A stretch of DNA of 64,000 bases from Azospirillum brasilense (GTDB lineage: Bacteria; Pseudomonadota; Alphaproteobacteria; Azospirillales; Azospirillaceae): NCBI RefSeq assembly GCF_007827815.1, contig NZ_VITH01000019.1, positions 38,509-102,508 of the forward strand, written 5' to 3'. The notes beneath the pieces were generated by a model that saw only the letters and a program-made list of their open reading frames with translations, did no database searches and was not told where the DNA came from. The translations under genes and the position numbers were made by a program. Below, piece by piece: positions 28,206 to 36,445 of this stretch (its first letter is position 1; each line of letters opens with the position of its first letter).

Positions 28206-28681
28206 AGGTCTCTCCAATCCGTATCTTCGTGTGCCCCTGCGAGAGCGGCATCCTCCGGAGATAGCGGCTCTTCCCCCTCTGTGGTGGCGAGCCGACGTTT
28301 AGCCTCCATCGAATCAATGTAGTTCTGGTAATGTTCCTGCACAAGCGCTTTGAGCCTCCCATCCAATTGGGCCGATTTAAGATACTCCTCTACTGTCTTT
28401 CGGCTAATCTCGCTGGCACCGTTCTGGAGGGTTTGAATTCCCCAAAGTGCTGCGACGGCAATCAAAGTTCCTAGCGCAGCTAGAACAATGGTCAAGATCG
28501 CTAGGAGTATCGTAATGAAGTCAGTCCAGTTCCAGCCTTCAGTTGGTCTAACAATCTCTCTGATGCCGTATTGATATGAGAGCCCAAAAAACATAAAAAA
28601 GTTTATAACGAGCATTAGCCTGAGGCCCCATTTTGCGGCCACCTCTTTCAAGCTCACTTTTTCTTTGTAGCCTTGGTTCAT
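28202..28681 (-). CDS. Two-TM membrane protein of unknown function
   Basis: 159 residues with two hydrophobic segments (about 20-37 and 54-80) and a long acidic, helical C-terminal tail (about 90-159). No family was recognised. Both ends overlap neighbours by 4 nt (ATGA with the SNase-like gene upstream and with the ImmA/IrrE gene downstream), so the three proteins are made from one coupled message. That coupling suggests a membrane sensor or effector working with the protease, which is inference. Confidence 0.7.
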   Translation of the reverse strand: MNQGYKEKVSLKEVAAKWGLRLMLVINFFMFFGLSYQYGIREIVRPTEGWNWTDFITILLAILTIVLAALGTLIAVAALWGIQTLQNGASEISRKTVEEYLKSAQLDGRLKALVQEHYQNYIDSMEAKRRLATTEGEEPLSPEDAALAGAHEDTDWRDL

Positions 28682-29178
28682 GACGTTTTTCCAGCGGATC
28701 GGGAAAACCCAAGGTTATCAAATTTACTGCGCCAAAGACCTCTTTTTGCCGACTTCGCTTCGGCCTCGGTGCTGGAGTATCTAGGAGATGCTTTTTTATT
28801 TGTTATGGCCCAGCCCTCAGAAACAAGCCAAGCGGCAACATCTTTTCCCTCGGCGAAGCAGGAGGCAAAGATTTCCTTGTCTGTATTTGTTGCCTCAATA
28901 AAGCAAACAACATCTTTGCTTCCTATGTAGCTTTCAAGCGCCGCGTGAGCAGCCTTCCCACATTTCCAAACTCTACCATGTTCATTGCATGCTTGGTCTG
29001 CTCCCGGCGCATCAATTCCATATAGTCGAATTTGGGTCGTCGCGACGAGGAGTGTTCCGGCATCAATGATCTGAGTTCGCCCGGTTAGCAGGTCATCGCT
29101 AGCGGCCGATGCCGGTGCGAAGATCGCCGCTGCTCCGACTGCCAGGAGAATAGGAAAATATGGAAATGCTATTGCCAC
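28678..29178 (-). CDS. Secreted SNase-like protein lacking catalytic residues
   Basis: 166-residue thermonuclease-fold (SNase, OB-fold) protein with a signal peptide (about 1-25). The core IRLYGIDAPGADQAC (50-64) keeps Arg51 and Asp56 but has Gly59 where active homologues have Glu (DAPE), and the usual YGR arginine is replaced in TDKEIFASC (99-107). By comparison with staphylococcal nuclease two of the catalytic residues are therefore missing. First gene of the four-gene minus-strand cargo set. It may bind rather than cut nucleic acid; expected location is the periplasm. Confidence 0.78.
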   Translation of the reverse strand: MAIAFPYFPILLAVGAAAIFAPASAASDDLLTGRTQIIDAGTLLVATTQIRLYGIDAPGADQACNEHGRVWKCGKAAHAALESYIGSKDVVCFIEATNTDKEIFASCFAEGKDVAAWLVSEGWAITNKKASPRYSSTEAEAKSAKRGLWRSKFDNLGFSRSAGKTS

Positions 29179-29182
29179 GTTG

Positions 29183-29632
29183 CTATCCCAAGACCAAGCT
29201 GGACCGTTTCAGGTATTTTGTACTGTCTTTAGCTGGAATGTTGGTTTGTCGCAAGCAGGGTTCGCGGGCTCGTTGCTCCTCTTCCTGGTTCCGCACGGAA
29301 TTGGACGCAAGTGGCCGGTTATCCCCGTCCATAACTCTTTCCGCATCGTTAATACCTGTTAAGGATGCCGCCGGGCCGCATCTGTTGGCGCAACTCGGAG
29401 GCCACCACTGAGCGCAAGCTAGCTTCAACCTGTCGGCCAATTTGCGCCGCAAGCTTACAGCCGCCAGGGTCAGCGTGCCGATAACGGCGTTGAGGCCGGC
29501 GAAGGAGCGGGTGGCGCGGGCCGTGCTGCTCACGAAGACGCGAAGCTCGCGTTGGGCGTTGCGGATGCCGGCGATGAAGGCGCCGGAGTTGAGGTTGAGA
29601 GTTGCGTGGATGCTGCCGACGCTGATGCTCAT
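29183..29632 (-). pseudogene. Tape-measure N-terminal fragment
   Basis: The frame starts at ATG 29632 with GAAGGGTAACGCC ahead of it. Residues 1-60 (SVGSIHATLNLNSGAFIAGI, RVFVSSTARATRSFAGL) look like the N-terminus of phage tail tape-measure proteins, with the first part of the expected helical region. From about residue 72 the translation becomes Cys/Pro/Trp-rich and lacks coding character, so the gene seems cut near 29420. Either a recombination scar or a short functional mimic of a helper phage protein. Confidence 0.55.
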
Positions 29633-29714
29633 GGCGTTACCCTTCAAATCTGCGTCGCGACGGGTGGCGCGGATTCCGAGTGGTGCCCGTTCGGCTGGTG
29701 TGGTCAGGCCGGCG

Positions 29715-30512
29715 TTACGCCTGGAGGCGGGCGAGAACTGCGGCAAGGGCTGTCTCATCGGCCTCGGTGCGCCGGGCCACGGATTCAGCCAGCGCGTCGA
29801 GTGCACGCGGCGCTGGCGCGTCGATAGCCAAGGCGAGCTGTCGGAGGGAGACGGCGCCTTGCTGTAGCGCAAAGGCGCCGAGGCGTTGGCGGAGATCCGG
29901 CGGGATACTGGCCGGAGGTACCGGTGCGGGCGCTGGCGTCAGAGAGGGTGAGGCGTCTACGTCGTCGGCGGGATTATTGTGGAACCCGTCAGCCGCCTCG
30001 GCTTCCATGGTCTGCCGCATCCGCTCGGCATCCTCGGCCGTCATGACGCGCACAGTTAGCTCCTCAACCGCGTCGCCCTCCTCGCCGAACTGGACGACGC
30101 CGACGCGCTCCAGCACGTCGGCGACGCCCTGAAGCGCGGTAACGGCGGCCTTCAAGGCGGAGGCGCCGAGGCGGACATTCTCGCCTCGGGCAAGTGCGGC
30201 GATCTGGACCAGCAAGTCGCCAGACGCGCCGATTACGAGCCCGCGCAGCGCTTCGGCCGTTTGCTCGGGCGAGGGCGCGCTGTTCGAACGCCCGGCGCCG
30301 GCCGTGGGAAGGCCGCTGGCGAGTCCCAAGGTCATGGGCGCTGGGGTAGGGGCGGCTGGCGCCTCGGACTCGCTGCGCACGATCCCACGGGCTTTCAGGA
30401 AGGCCCCGATCCGCTGGCGCGAGACGCCAGCCTTGACGGCGAGGTCTCTCTGATTCAACCGGCCGGTGGCGTAGCCTTCCAGGTCGTCGGCTGAGAGGTC
30501 CGAGACGGACAC
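29715..30512 (-). CDS. Hypothetical protein with N-terminal helix-turn-helix
   Basis: 265 residues. An N-terminal YATGRLNQRDLAVKAGVSRQ (about 14-33) looks like a helix-turn-helix. The middle is Ala/Pro-rich, followed by a helical region and a predicted C-terminal helix. No family was recognised. It lies 5 nt below the next upstream small gene in a leftward operon running from about 31750 to 29630. Confidence 0.65.
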   Translation of the reverse strand: MSVSDLSADDLEGYATGRLNQRDLAVKAGVSRQRIGAFLKARGIVRSESEAPAAPTPAPMTLGLASGLPTAGAGRSNSAPSPEQTAEALRGLVIGASGDLLVQIAALARGENVRLGASALKAAVTALQGVADVLERVGVVQFGEEGDAVEELTVRVMTAEDAERMRQTMEAEAADGFHNNPADDVDASPSLTPAPAPVPPASIPPDLRQRLGAFALQQGAVSLRQLALAIDAPAPRALDALAESVARRTEADETALAAVLARLQA

Positions 30513-30517
30513 GGCGG

Positions 30518-30715
30518 CTAACCCCGGCGCGCGGCCAGCGCGGCAGCAATGCGGCTCACTCCGCGCAGTGCCACGTGCTCGGCGTCGCGCGACGGGGCGG
30601 CCTGCTGCTCGGCCTCGGCCTGCCGGCGTTTCGCCTCGGAGACGAAGACCGCGCGGTCAAGTTCGGCTGCGTCGATATCCTCGCCGGCCAGCGCCCGCTC
30701 AATCAGGGTATGCAT
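30518..30715 (-). CDS. Small hypothetical protein
   Basis: 65 residues, helical and charged (EAKRRQAEAEQQAAPSRDAE in the middle). No known domain. Its start overlaps the end of the upstream gene by 13 nt and it ends 5 nt before the following gene, so it is supported mainly by its place in a tightly packed operon. Confidence 0.6.
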   Translation of the reverse strand: MHTLIERALAGEDIDAAELDRAVFVSEAKRRQAEAEQQAAPSRDAEHVALRGVSRIAAALAARRG

Positions 30716-31047
30716 TGCGCGGCCTCCTTCTGAAGGTCACGCCCGATGGCGTTCGCGGCAAGACGCAGATAGTTCGAAGCGATCAGGTCGCCGGCTGCCC
30801 GGCGCGCGCCGGTCCATTCCTCATCGGAAAGGGCGCGCCCGATGTCGTCCTCATGCGCGGAGCGGAGGGTGGCATCGTTCGGGGCGAGGCCGGCGCCCAC
30901 GTCCAGGTCGCCGATCAAGCTATAGAGCGTTGGGCGCGACATGCCGAAGGTTGCCGCGATTCCGCTCAGCGGCAGGGCGACGCGCCCGTAGATGGCAGTG
31001 GTCATCCGTGCGGCCAGCCGGATGAGCGAGGATTTACGCGCGGCCAT
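30703..31047 (-). CDS. Small HTH-containing hypothetical protein
   Basis: 114 residues with a likely helix-turn-helix, GIAATFGMSRPTLYSLIGDL (about 28-47). Start ATG 31047 overlaps the end of the upstream coding frame by 14 nt. Could be a regulator or a DNA-recognition subunit; no family match is claimed. Confidence 0.6.
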   Translation of the reverse strand: MAARKSSLIRLAARMTTAIYGRVALPLSGIAATFGMSRPTLYSLIGDLDVGAGLAPNDATLRSAHEDDIGRALSDEEWTGARRAAGDLIASNYLRLAANAIGRDLQKEAAQCIP

Positions 31048-31750
31048 GAAGCATCCCCTCCAGGGCGGCAGCAACGGTGCTCATACGGGCCAACGCAGCG
31101 GCGGCGGCCTTCTGTGCGTCGCCGAACTCGGTCACGAGCCCCGGCACGCGCCGCGTGAGATCACGTTGCAGTCTCACACTGGCCAGCCGGCCGGCCGCTT
31201 CGGGCGAGTCCATTCGGGCGAGCGCGGTCTCCAGCTCGGACCTGCGTTTGCCTGCCGTGTCGCGCACGGCAGCGAGCTTCTTGATCTCGCCCTCGAAGCG
31301 CTCAACGGCGGCCAGGGTCGGGGCGGTGTTGCCTTCGAAGCGGACGCCCCATCGGGCGACGTTCTCGCCGGCCCGGACATCGGGGGCGGGGGCGGCGATG
31401 ATGGCCTCGGCCTCGGCGATGTAGGCGCGCACCGTCGCGCGGTCGGCGGTGAGGTCGGCCGGCAGCTCGGCGAGCTGCTGAGCGTCGGCCACCAGCTTCT
31501 TCAGCGCCTCAGCGCGTCGGGCGAGGTCAGCTCGGAACGCGGCGAGCTCGGCCGTTGCGGCGTCGGCGATGCCGGCCAGCAACGCGGCGGCGTCGGCATC
31601 GTCAAGTTCGTGCGAAGCAGCGCGAGTGGCGGAGAAGGTAGAAATCTGCTCGGAACGAACGCGAAATAGCGATACGCCTGAGATAAATGGACTATTGAAG
31701 AAGAGGTGGTCTTCAATAGTTCCGATAGTGGGGCAGTGAACGAACTTCAT
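31034..31750 (-). CDS. Hypothetical coiled-coil protein
   Basis: 238 residues. After about 45 non-conserved residues the chain is Ala/Glu/Arg-rich with heptad character (about 60-110 and 150-235), suggesting a coiled coil. No domain recognised. The ATG at 31750 is about 50 nt below a near-consensus sigma70 promoter, making it the first gene of the leftward operon. Confidence 0.65.
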   Translation of the reverse strand: MKFVHCPTIGTIEDHLFFNSPFISGVSLFRVRSEQISTFSATRAASHELDDADAAALLAGIADAATAELAAFRADLARRAEALKKLVADAQQLAELPADLTADRATVRAYIAEAEAIIAAPAPDVRAGENVARWGVRFEGNTAPTLAAVERFEGEIKKLAAVRDTAGKRRSELETALARMDSPEAAGRLASVRLQRDLTRRVPGLVTEFGDAQKAAAAALARMSTVAAALEGMLHGRA

Positions 31751-31797
31751 TGGCAGTCGCCTATGTTCTGAAGGTGGCTCGATAGGCCATTTTCATA

Positions 31798-31826
31798 ACT
31801 ATATTTGCATTAACGATTTCTGTCAA
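31798..31826 (-). promoter_or_regulatory. Near-consensus sigma70 promoter of the leftward operon
   Basis: On the minus strand TTGACA (31826-31821), a 17-nt spacer and TATAGT (31803-31798). The hexamers differ from consensus at one position in total. It lies just below the replication-protein stop and drives the 31750-29630 gene set. Confidence 0.75.
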
Positions 31827-31875
31827 AATGGCACCGGAGCTGCGTCCTGTGCGGCTCCGGTGGCGCTACCTGGGG

Positions 31876-32775
31876 CTACGCGGCGTTGCGTACGATCCGC
31901 AGTGCCACATACTCGGCCAGCCGGTCGGTGTCGTCCGGGGCGATGTCGGACAGGCCGAGAGCTTCGGCGGCCTGCCGGGCGCTGGCGATGCGCTGTGCGA
32001 CCGGCATGGAGAAGACAATTGCTCGGGCATCGGCCAGCGCAGCCGAGCGAGTGGCGGCCTCTGCCGGTGAATTGGCAGACGGAGCGAGCGACCGGACCGC
32101 TATTCCAGAAGGAAGCGGTTCGACCGGCGGGGCGTTCATGAGAAGGCGGAAAAGCGGGTCCGCCTCCGGCGCGGCCGGCGGAGTGTCAGGATTACCGGCG
32201 GGAAGCTGGTCAGCCTCTTCGCCGGAACTCAATGAGGTGTCGGCCGGCGAAGGGAGCGAAGCGACCTCGCCGGCCCGCTCTGTTCTAAACAGAGGGTAAG
32301 ATACCTGTTCCTCTTCACCCGGTTTTCCCTTCACTCTGTTTGTGGTGTCTATAGACCCCTCCTCGGTGGTGTCTGTAGACACCTCCCCGATGGTGTCTGT
32401 AGACCCCTCCGTCTCGCTTTCCGTGGTGTCTATAGACACCACGGCCGGCCACGCCGGACGGCGCTTTGCGCTGATTTCTCGGCCCTTCTCGTCATGCTGG
32501 CGCTTGCTCTCGATCCAGCCGTGCGTCTTCAAGGCGCGGAAGGCGTCTTTGACCTGCTGCCGGCTCAAGCCGGTTCTCTCGGTAATCGCCTCGTATGATG
32601 GGCAGAGGGTGCCGCTCTTGCCGTGATGCCACACCGTGATAAGTGCCGCCCCGAGGGATTTGGCTTGCGCCGGAAGCTTCTTGTCGCAGGACATCGCCGC
32701 AATCCACCGCACCTTCTCCAGCGGCGACATCGGCCGGTAGAAGGTTTCCACGGATGTGCGTTGCGCCCGTTTCAT
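31876..32775 (-). CDS. Winged-helix replication initiator-like protein
   Basis: 299 residues. The N-terminal 110 residues (SPLEKVRWIAAMSCD, GTLCPSYEAITERTGLSRQQ, VKDAFRALKTHGWIESK) form a winged-helix domain like that of phage O-type initiators and plasmid Rep proteins. A low-complexity region with repeated SIDTT/STDTT units (about 112-145) is encoded by DNA carrying four 16-bp palindromes. The C-terminal 70 residues are helical. ATG 32775 overlaps the upstream stop (ATGA). The initiator role is inferred from the domain and internal repeats. Confidence 0.7.
   Translation of the reverse strand: MKRAQRTSVETFYRPMSPLEKVRWIAAMSCDKKLPAQAKSLGAALITVWHHGKSGTLCPSYEAITERTGLSRQQVKDAFRALKTHGWIESKRQHDEKGREISAKRRPAWPAVVSIDTTESETEGSTDTIGEVSTDTTEEGSIDTTNRVKGKPGEEEQVSYPLFRTERAGEVASLPSPADTSLSSGEEADQLPAGNPDTPPAAPEADPLFRLLMNAPPVEPLPSGIAVRSLAPSANSPAEAATRSAALADARAIVFSMPVAQRIASARQAAEALGLSDIAPDDTDRLAEYVALRIVRNAA
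32344..32440. repeat. Four 16-bp palindromic iterons inside the Rep-like gene
   Basis: Copies of GGTGTCTRTAGACMCC at 32344-32359, 32368-32383, 32392-32407 and 32425-32440. The last, GGTGTCTATAGACACC, is a perfect palindrome. Centre spacing is 24, 24 and 33 bp. The arrangement resembles the lambda origin, which lies inside gene O with four iterons. Confidence 0.85.
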
Positions 32776-32963
32776 TGCCGGGCCTCCTCGGTCAGTTCGG
32801 CGACGGTCATGGAGACGTGAGCGGCCAACCGGTCGGTCAGCACGTCCCAGCGCCCGCCGCGACGCACGCCAACGCCATGCCGGACGCACCAGACGCGGAC
32901 AGCCTCATGCGTCAAGCAAATGCCGTGCTTCGAGAGAAGATCACGAGCTTGATTGATAGTCAT
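32772..32963 (-). CDS. Small DNA-binding protein
   Basis: 63 residues: TINQARDLLSKHGICLTHEA followed by VRVWCVRHGVGVRRGGRWDV, a helix-turn-helix plus basic wing as in excisionase-like or MerR-like small proteins. Start at ATG 32963; its stop overlaps the replication-protein start. Could be a directionality factor or a repressor of the replication gene. Confidence 0.65.
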   Translation of the reverse strand: MTINQARDLLSKHGICLTHEAVRVWCVRHGVGVRRGGRWDVLTDRLAAHVSMTVAELTEEARQ

Positions 32964-33446
32964 CGAATTGCGCTCCTAGTCAAAGTGGAGCGCAGCAACG
33001 CGTTGTCTGGGATCGTGCCGGGTGCTACATTCGCACCCACACACACACGATGACCGATCCGCAGCTTGTCGGAGCTGCGCGATTGTACCAGTGGCGTTCG
33101 CAGCGCCACCGGCACTTCCCTTATCCTAAAAATCCAAACGGATGTCAAATCGCCTTGAGCCTCGGCCGGCGATGTCTGTTGCCTGTTGCCCGATTCTGCG
33201 CCCCGGCGGGAGTATCGAAGGCATTCCGCCTCATGGCAGACCTGCTTTTTTATTCCTATAATTTCGGCATAGTTAGCATACGAATAGGCTATAGCTTAAC
33301 CTATAACTTCATCTGTTGTTTCTATCTGTCAGCGCAGACTGTGAGAGCTCGCTCCTGGCCTGAGAACATCTTCAAATAGCTTCTCGATTTTCGCGAATGC
33401 TACACCTTTCTATAGTGATTGATTCAGCCACGTGGAGTTCAATCGA
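32964..33446. other. Divergent control region of the integrated element
   Basis: About 480 bases between leftward replication genes and a rightward small gene. The right half is AT-rich: TATAAT at 33257-33262, then AATAGGCTATAGCTTAACCT and CTATAACTT, giving several CTATA half-sites that could be operators. A run of ACACACACAC lies near 33041. No frame here has convincing coding character. Confidence 0.5.
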
Positions 33447-33782
33447 ATGGCGTTAGTGACCATCGTGCTGGATGACGAGCGCTGGGGCGGCATGCCGGAG
33501 GCCGATGCTCTGGACTGCATCATGACGGACCTGGAAGAGAACGGACCGCGGCCGGGCAACGGCGTACAGGTTGTCAGCGTTGCATTTGGCGCTCCGGCAA
33601 CGGTCGATCATCTGCCCACGGAGGAGGAGCGAGCCGCGTGGCGCCGTGAGTATGACGAACTCAGGGCACCGATACGAGCCACGCGCCTTGCCGAGAAGGA
33701 AGCGAAGCGGGCGCGCATACTGGAGAGGCGTAGGGAGCGACGCCGGGAGCTGCGCCTACAGGCAGCACAGAAGGCGGCATGA
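33447..33782 (+). CDS. Hypothetical protein with basic C-terminus
   Basis: 111 residues: a compact N-terminal half (VTIVLDDERWGGMPEADALD) and a strongly basic helical tail (RARILERRRERRRELRLQAA). No family recognised. ATG 33447 follows GGAG at good distance; a GTG 15 nt upstream is possible. It is the only rightward gene in this half of the element. Confidence 0.6.
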   Translation: MALVTIVLDDERWGGMPEADALDCIMTDLEENGPRPGNGVQVVSVAFGAPATVDHLPTEEERAAWRREYDELRAPIRATRLAEKEAKRARILERRRERRRELRLQAAQKAA

Positions 33783-33826
33783 TGGAAGAGGGCGCCCGGT
33801 TGGGCGCCCTTCGCTGTTTCACCCGG

Positions 33827-34489
33827 TCAAGCGACCCGCTGCATGACGCGCTGCACGGCCTTCGCCGTCCAGGTGCCGTTGCCTGTCGCCGTGGGGATGC
33901 CGCGTGCGTTCAGCTCCTTCGCCTTCGCATTCAGCGAACCGGGGATGCTCTCGATGATCGGCAGCACCTTCGCGGCGAAGGCGCTGGCCTTCTCCGCGTT
34001 CACCACTGCGCCCTTGGCCTGAGCTTCAGCGAGGTTGGTCCGGTTGCCGAGGAGCACGCCCTGGGCCTTCTTGGCGGCCAGCGCCACACGGGTACGCTCG
34101 GCGATGAGGGAGCGCTCCTTCTCCGCCAGGGCGGCGTAGAGGTGGAGCATGAACGGGTCTGCATCGGCGCCCAACTCAGCGACGATGAAGGCGACGCGCT
34201 GAGCCATGAGGCCGGAGATGAAATGCACGTCGCGGGACAGCCGATCGAGCTTGCTGACGATGACCGGGCACTTCGCCTTGCGTGCGGCGGCCAGCGCAGC
34301 GGCGAGTTGGGGGCGACGGTCGAGGGCGTCGGCCCCCTTGCCGGTTTCATGCTCCTCGAAGGTGGCGATGATCTCAATGCCCTCGGTCTCAGCGAATCGG
34401 GCGATAGCGTCGCGCTGCGCGTCGATGCCGAGGCCGGACTTGCCCTGCGCCTGGGTCGAAACTCGGAGGTATGCAATCGCCTTCGTCAT
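33827..34489 (-). CDS. Serine recombinase (resolvase/invertase family)
   Basis: 220 residues. The catalytic domain has AYLRVSTQAQGKSGLGIDAQ with Ser11 as nucleophile, and KLDRLSRD (80-87) with the conserved arginines. A C-terminal recombinase DNA-binding helix-turn-helix follows (GTWTAKAVQRVMQRV). ATG 34489 follows GGGGAG. It may resolve multimers of a replicating form or act on a site in the element; it lies next to the tyrosine integrase. Confidence 0.9.
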   Translation of the reverse strand: MTKAIAYLRVSTQAQGKSGLGIDAQRDAIARFAETEGIEIIATFEEHETGKGADALDRRPQLAAALAAARKAKCPVIVSKLDRLSRDVHFISGLMAQRVAFIVAELGADADPFMLHLYAALAEKERSLIAERTRVALAAKKAQGVLLGNRTNLAEAQAKGAVVNAEKASAFAAKVLPIIESIPGSLNAKAKELNARGIPTATGNGTWTAKAVQRVMQRVA

Positions 34490-34523
34490 GGCCGGCTCCC
34501 CGTGGCGCATCGTCTGTGTCATA

Positions 34524-34551
34524 ACTATACGAGCGTTTAGAGATGACACAA
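34524..34551 (-). promoter_or_regulatory. Candidate promoter of the serine recombinase
   Basis: Minus-strand TTGTGT (34551-34546), 16-nt spacer, TATAGT (34529-34524), 35 nt upstream of the ATG. The -10 hexamer is strong and the -35 weak. Confidence 0.45.
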
Positions 34552-34616
34552 AGCGCCTTCCGGGGCCGGAGTCATGCGCTCCAGGAATCGACGGGATTCG
34601 CGGAGCGCATAACCTG

Positions 34617-36332
34617 TCAGGGCTTGAGGTGGTCGAGCTGTAGGCCGGGGTAGGCCAGCCGATTGAGCGCGTCGGCGAGCTGGGGGAGGGGGTAGCCCTT
34701 GGAATAGCGATGCGTCTCCGAACCACTCCCCTCATGGCCGACCAGATCGCGGATGATCGGCTCCGCTACCTCGGCGCGCTGCAACCCGGTGATCGCGGCA
34801 TGACGAAACCCGTGAACGTCCAGATCGGGGATGCCCACCGCATCAAAGTACCGGCTCAGCTTCTTCGTCGGATAGAAGCCAAAGCGCTTGTCCGGGCCTC
34901 CAGGTTGGAGTTCGGGGAACAGCCGCTCTACCTTGGCTCGCCGCTGCTGCTCGACGTAGCGCAGGAAACCGATGCCGACCAGCTCCTTATGGACGGGGAC
35001 GCGGCGCACGGCTGCGGCGGTCTTCAGCAGCTTTCCCCCCGCTGGTGTGATGTCGAAGAAGGCGATGCCGGAATCAGTCTGCACGTCCTCGACGCGCAAC
35101 GCGGCGATCTCCTCCAGGCGCATCCCGGAGAACACGGCGATCAACGGTATCCAGAAGAGCGCGTCGCGCAGCATGAGCGTGCCCGGTGCCGAGCGGCGAG
35201 ACTCCGATTTGCAGCCGGTCCAGATCGGGGAGGCGAACAGCTTGTTCAGCTCTGATGCTTCCCATGCGGCCCGCTGCTCCCGTGCCCGGCGGTCCTTTTT
35301 GTAGCGGAAGGAGCGCGTAACCGGGTTGTCGTCTATGTGGCCCCGGTCCCGGCACCAGCCGAAGAAGCCCGACAGGGCAATGGTGTGCTTCTGAACCGTC
35401 CGGGCCGTCACCGGCTCAACGGAAGGATTGGCGGCGGTGTAGGCAGCTAGCTCCTTGAGGGTCTTGCCGCGGAGGGCTGTGGATTGGCCGTAGGTCGAGG
35501 GAATCTGTTGCAACGCCTCCACCCACCGGCCGATGTCGGCGCGTGTGTAGGCGTTTACAGGGCGGTCGCCCAAGAAGCCCGAGAACAGCTCATAGAAGCG
35601 CCGGTATTGATGCTCGGTGCTGCCCCGCCATTCCCCGGCCCGGTTCTTTTCGGCGGTGTAGGAGGCCACGGCAGCCGTAAATAGCGGCGCAACGGGCGCT
35701 GGCGTGGCACTGGGGGACGCGGGGTTCGGCGCTGGCGCGATGACGCGCACGATGGCCGGCGCTGGCTTCTCAATGAAAGCTGGGTCGGTGGGGGGCGCCG
35801 CATAATCGCCCTTGAGGCGTGCCAGATGGATCTCGGCCGCTTGCGTTGAGGCACGCAGCACCAGCCTGCACAGCTCGCGATATTCCGGTTCCTCTCCGTT
35901 CCAGAAGTTAATGCCTGCATCAGCGAGCAGCCGGTCGACAATCTCGCTTGCTGCGAGCCAATGGTTGTCAGCCAGCATGGAGCGCGTGGCTTGCCGATCT
36001 TCCTCGGCCATTTCGGTTTCGCGCTCGGTAGCTCCAGAGTCGTTCTGCGGCATGGACCTAAGGCGGCTTTCGTAATCCTCGCTCGTTTCCCTAAACCAAC
36101 GCCGCGCAAGGGCGCTAATCTCATCGCGGGACAAGTGCAGGTTACGGTCAGCCATGTCGAACAGATCATCCGATTGAGCAGCAAAAGCGCGTGCTCGCGC
36201 GCGTGCAGCGCGCGGCCCGATGTCGCCTAAAGGTATTGCTAGCTCGGACCGGCCAAAGCGGGCAATGAGCTTTTGGGGAATGCGCCGGCGGAACACCAGC
36301 CGGTCGCCCTTGCGCTTGAGGTAAGAAGTCAC
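34617..36332 (-). CDS. Tyrosine integrase of the 11-kb element
   Basis: 571-residue site-specific recombinase. The N-terminus (SYLKRKGDRLVFRRRIPQKL) matches the DUF6538-type arm-binding region found in large alphaproteobacterial integrases. Catalytic residues: Arg405 (SGMRLEE), His507 and Arg510 (HGFRHAA), His533 (VGHEG) and Tyr543 (HRYSKG). GTG 36332 is chosen at the start of conserved sequence; an in-frame GTG at 36419 would add 29 residues. It lies 114 bp from the tRNA-Gln att repeat, so it is the integrase for that junction. Confidence 0.9.
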   Translation of the reverse strand: MTSYLKRKGDRLVFRRRIPQKLIARFGRSELAIPLGDIGPRAARARARAFAAQSDDLFDMADRNLHLSRDEISALARRWFRETSEDYESRLRSMPQNDSGATERETEMAEEDRQATRSMLADNHWLAASEIVDRLLADAGINFWNGEEPEYRELCRLVLRASTQAAEIHLARLKGDYAAPPTDPAFIEKPAPAIVRVIAPAPNPASPSATPAPVAPLFTAAVASYTAEKNRAGEWRGSTEHQYRRFYELFSGFLGDRPVNAYTRADIGRWVEALQQIPSTYGQSTALRGKTLKELAAYTAANPSVEPVTARTVQKHTIALSGFFGWCRDRGHIDDNPVTRSFRYKKDRRAREQRAAWEASELNKLFASPIWTGCKSESRRSAPGTLMLRDALFWIPLIAVFSGMRLEEIAALRVEDVQTDSGIAFFDITPAGGKLLKTAAAVRRVPVHKELVGIGFLRYVEQQRRAKVERLFPELQPGGPDKRFGFYPTKKLSRYFDAVGIPDLDVHGFRHAAITGLQRAEVAEPIIRDLVGHEGSGSETHRYSKGYPLPQLADALNRLAYPGLQLDHLKP

Positions 36333-36445
36333 GCGACACCTGCGGGGCGTATGTGGCCCTTCGTGTGGCCCCTTTTGTGGCCCACACGGGTTTCGCCGAC
36401 TGCGAAGCACCGAAAACACTAAGCGATTGAAATACTTAGGAGGAG

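Noticed and set aside
32960..33148. 62-codon minus-strand frame upstream of the small DNA-binding gene
   Set aside because: Needs a TTG start, has Arg-rich non-conserved character, and lies in the AT-variable control region.
33050..33379. 109-codon plus-strand frame in the control region
   Set aside because: It runs through the AT-rich promoter area, has no ribosome site and its composition changes halfway, so it is unlikely to be coding.
29440..36420. The left element as a remnant of an ordinary prophage
   Set aside because: Apart from the tape-measure fragment no head, packaging or tail genes are seen, while replication, integration and cargo genes look intact. Kept as an alternative only.
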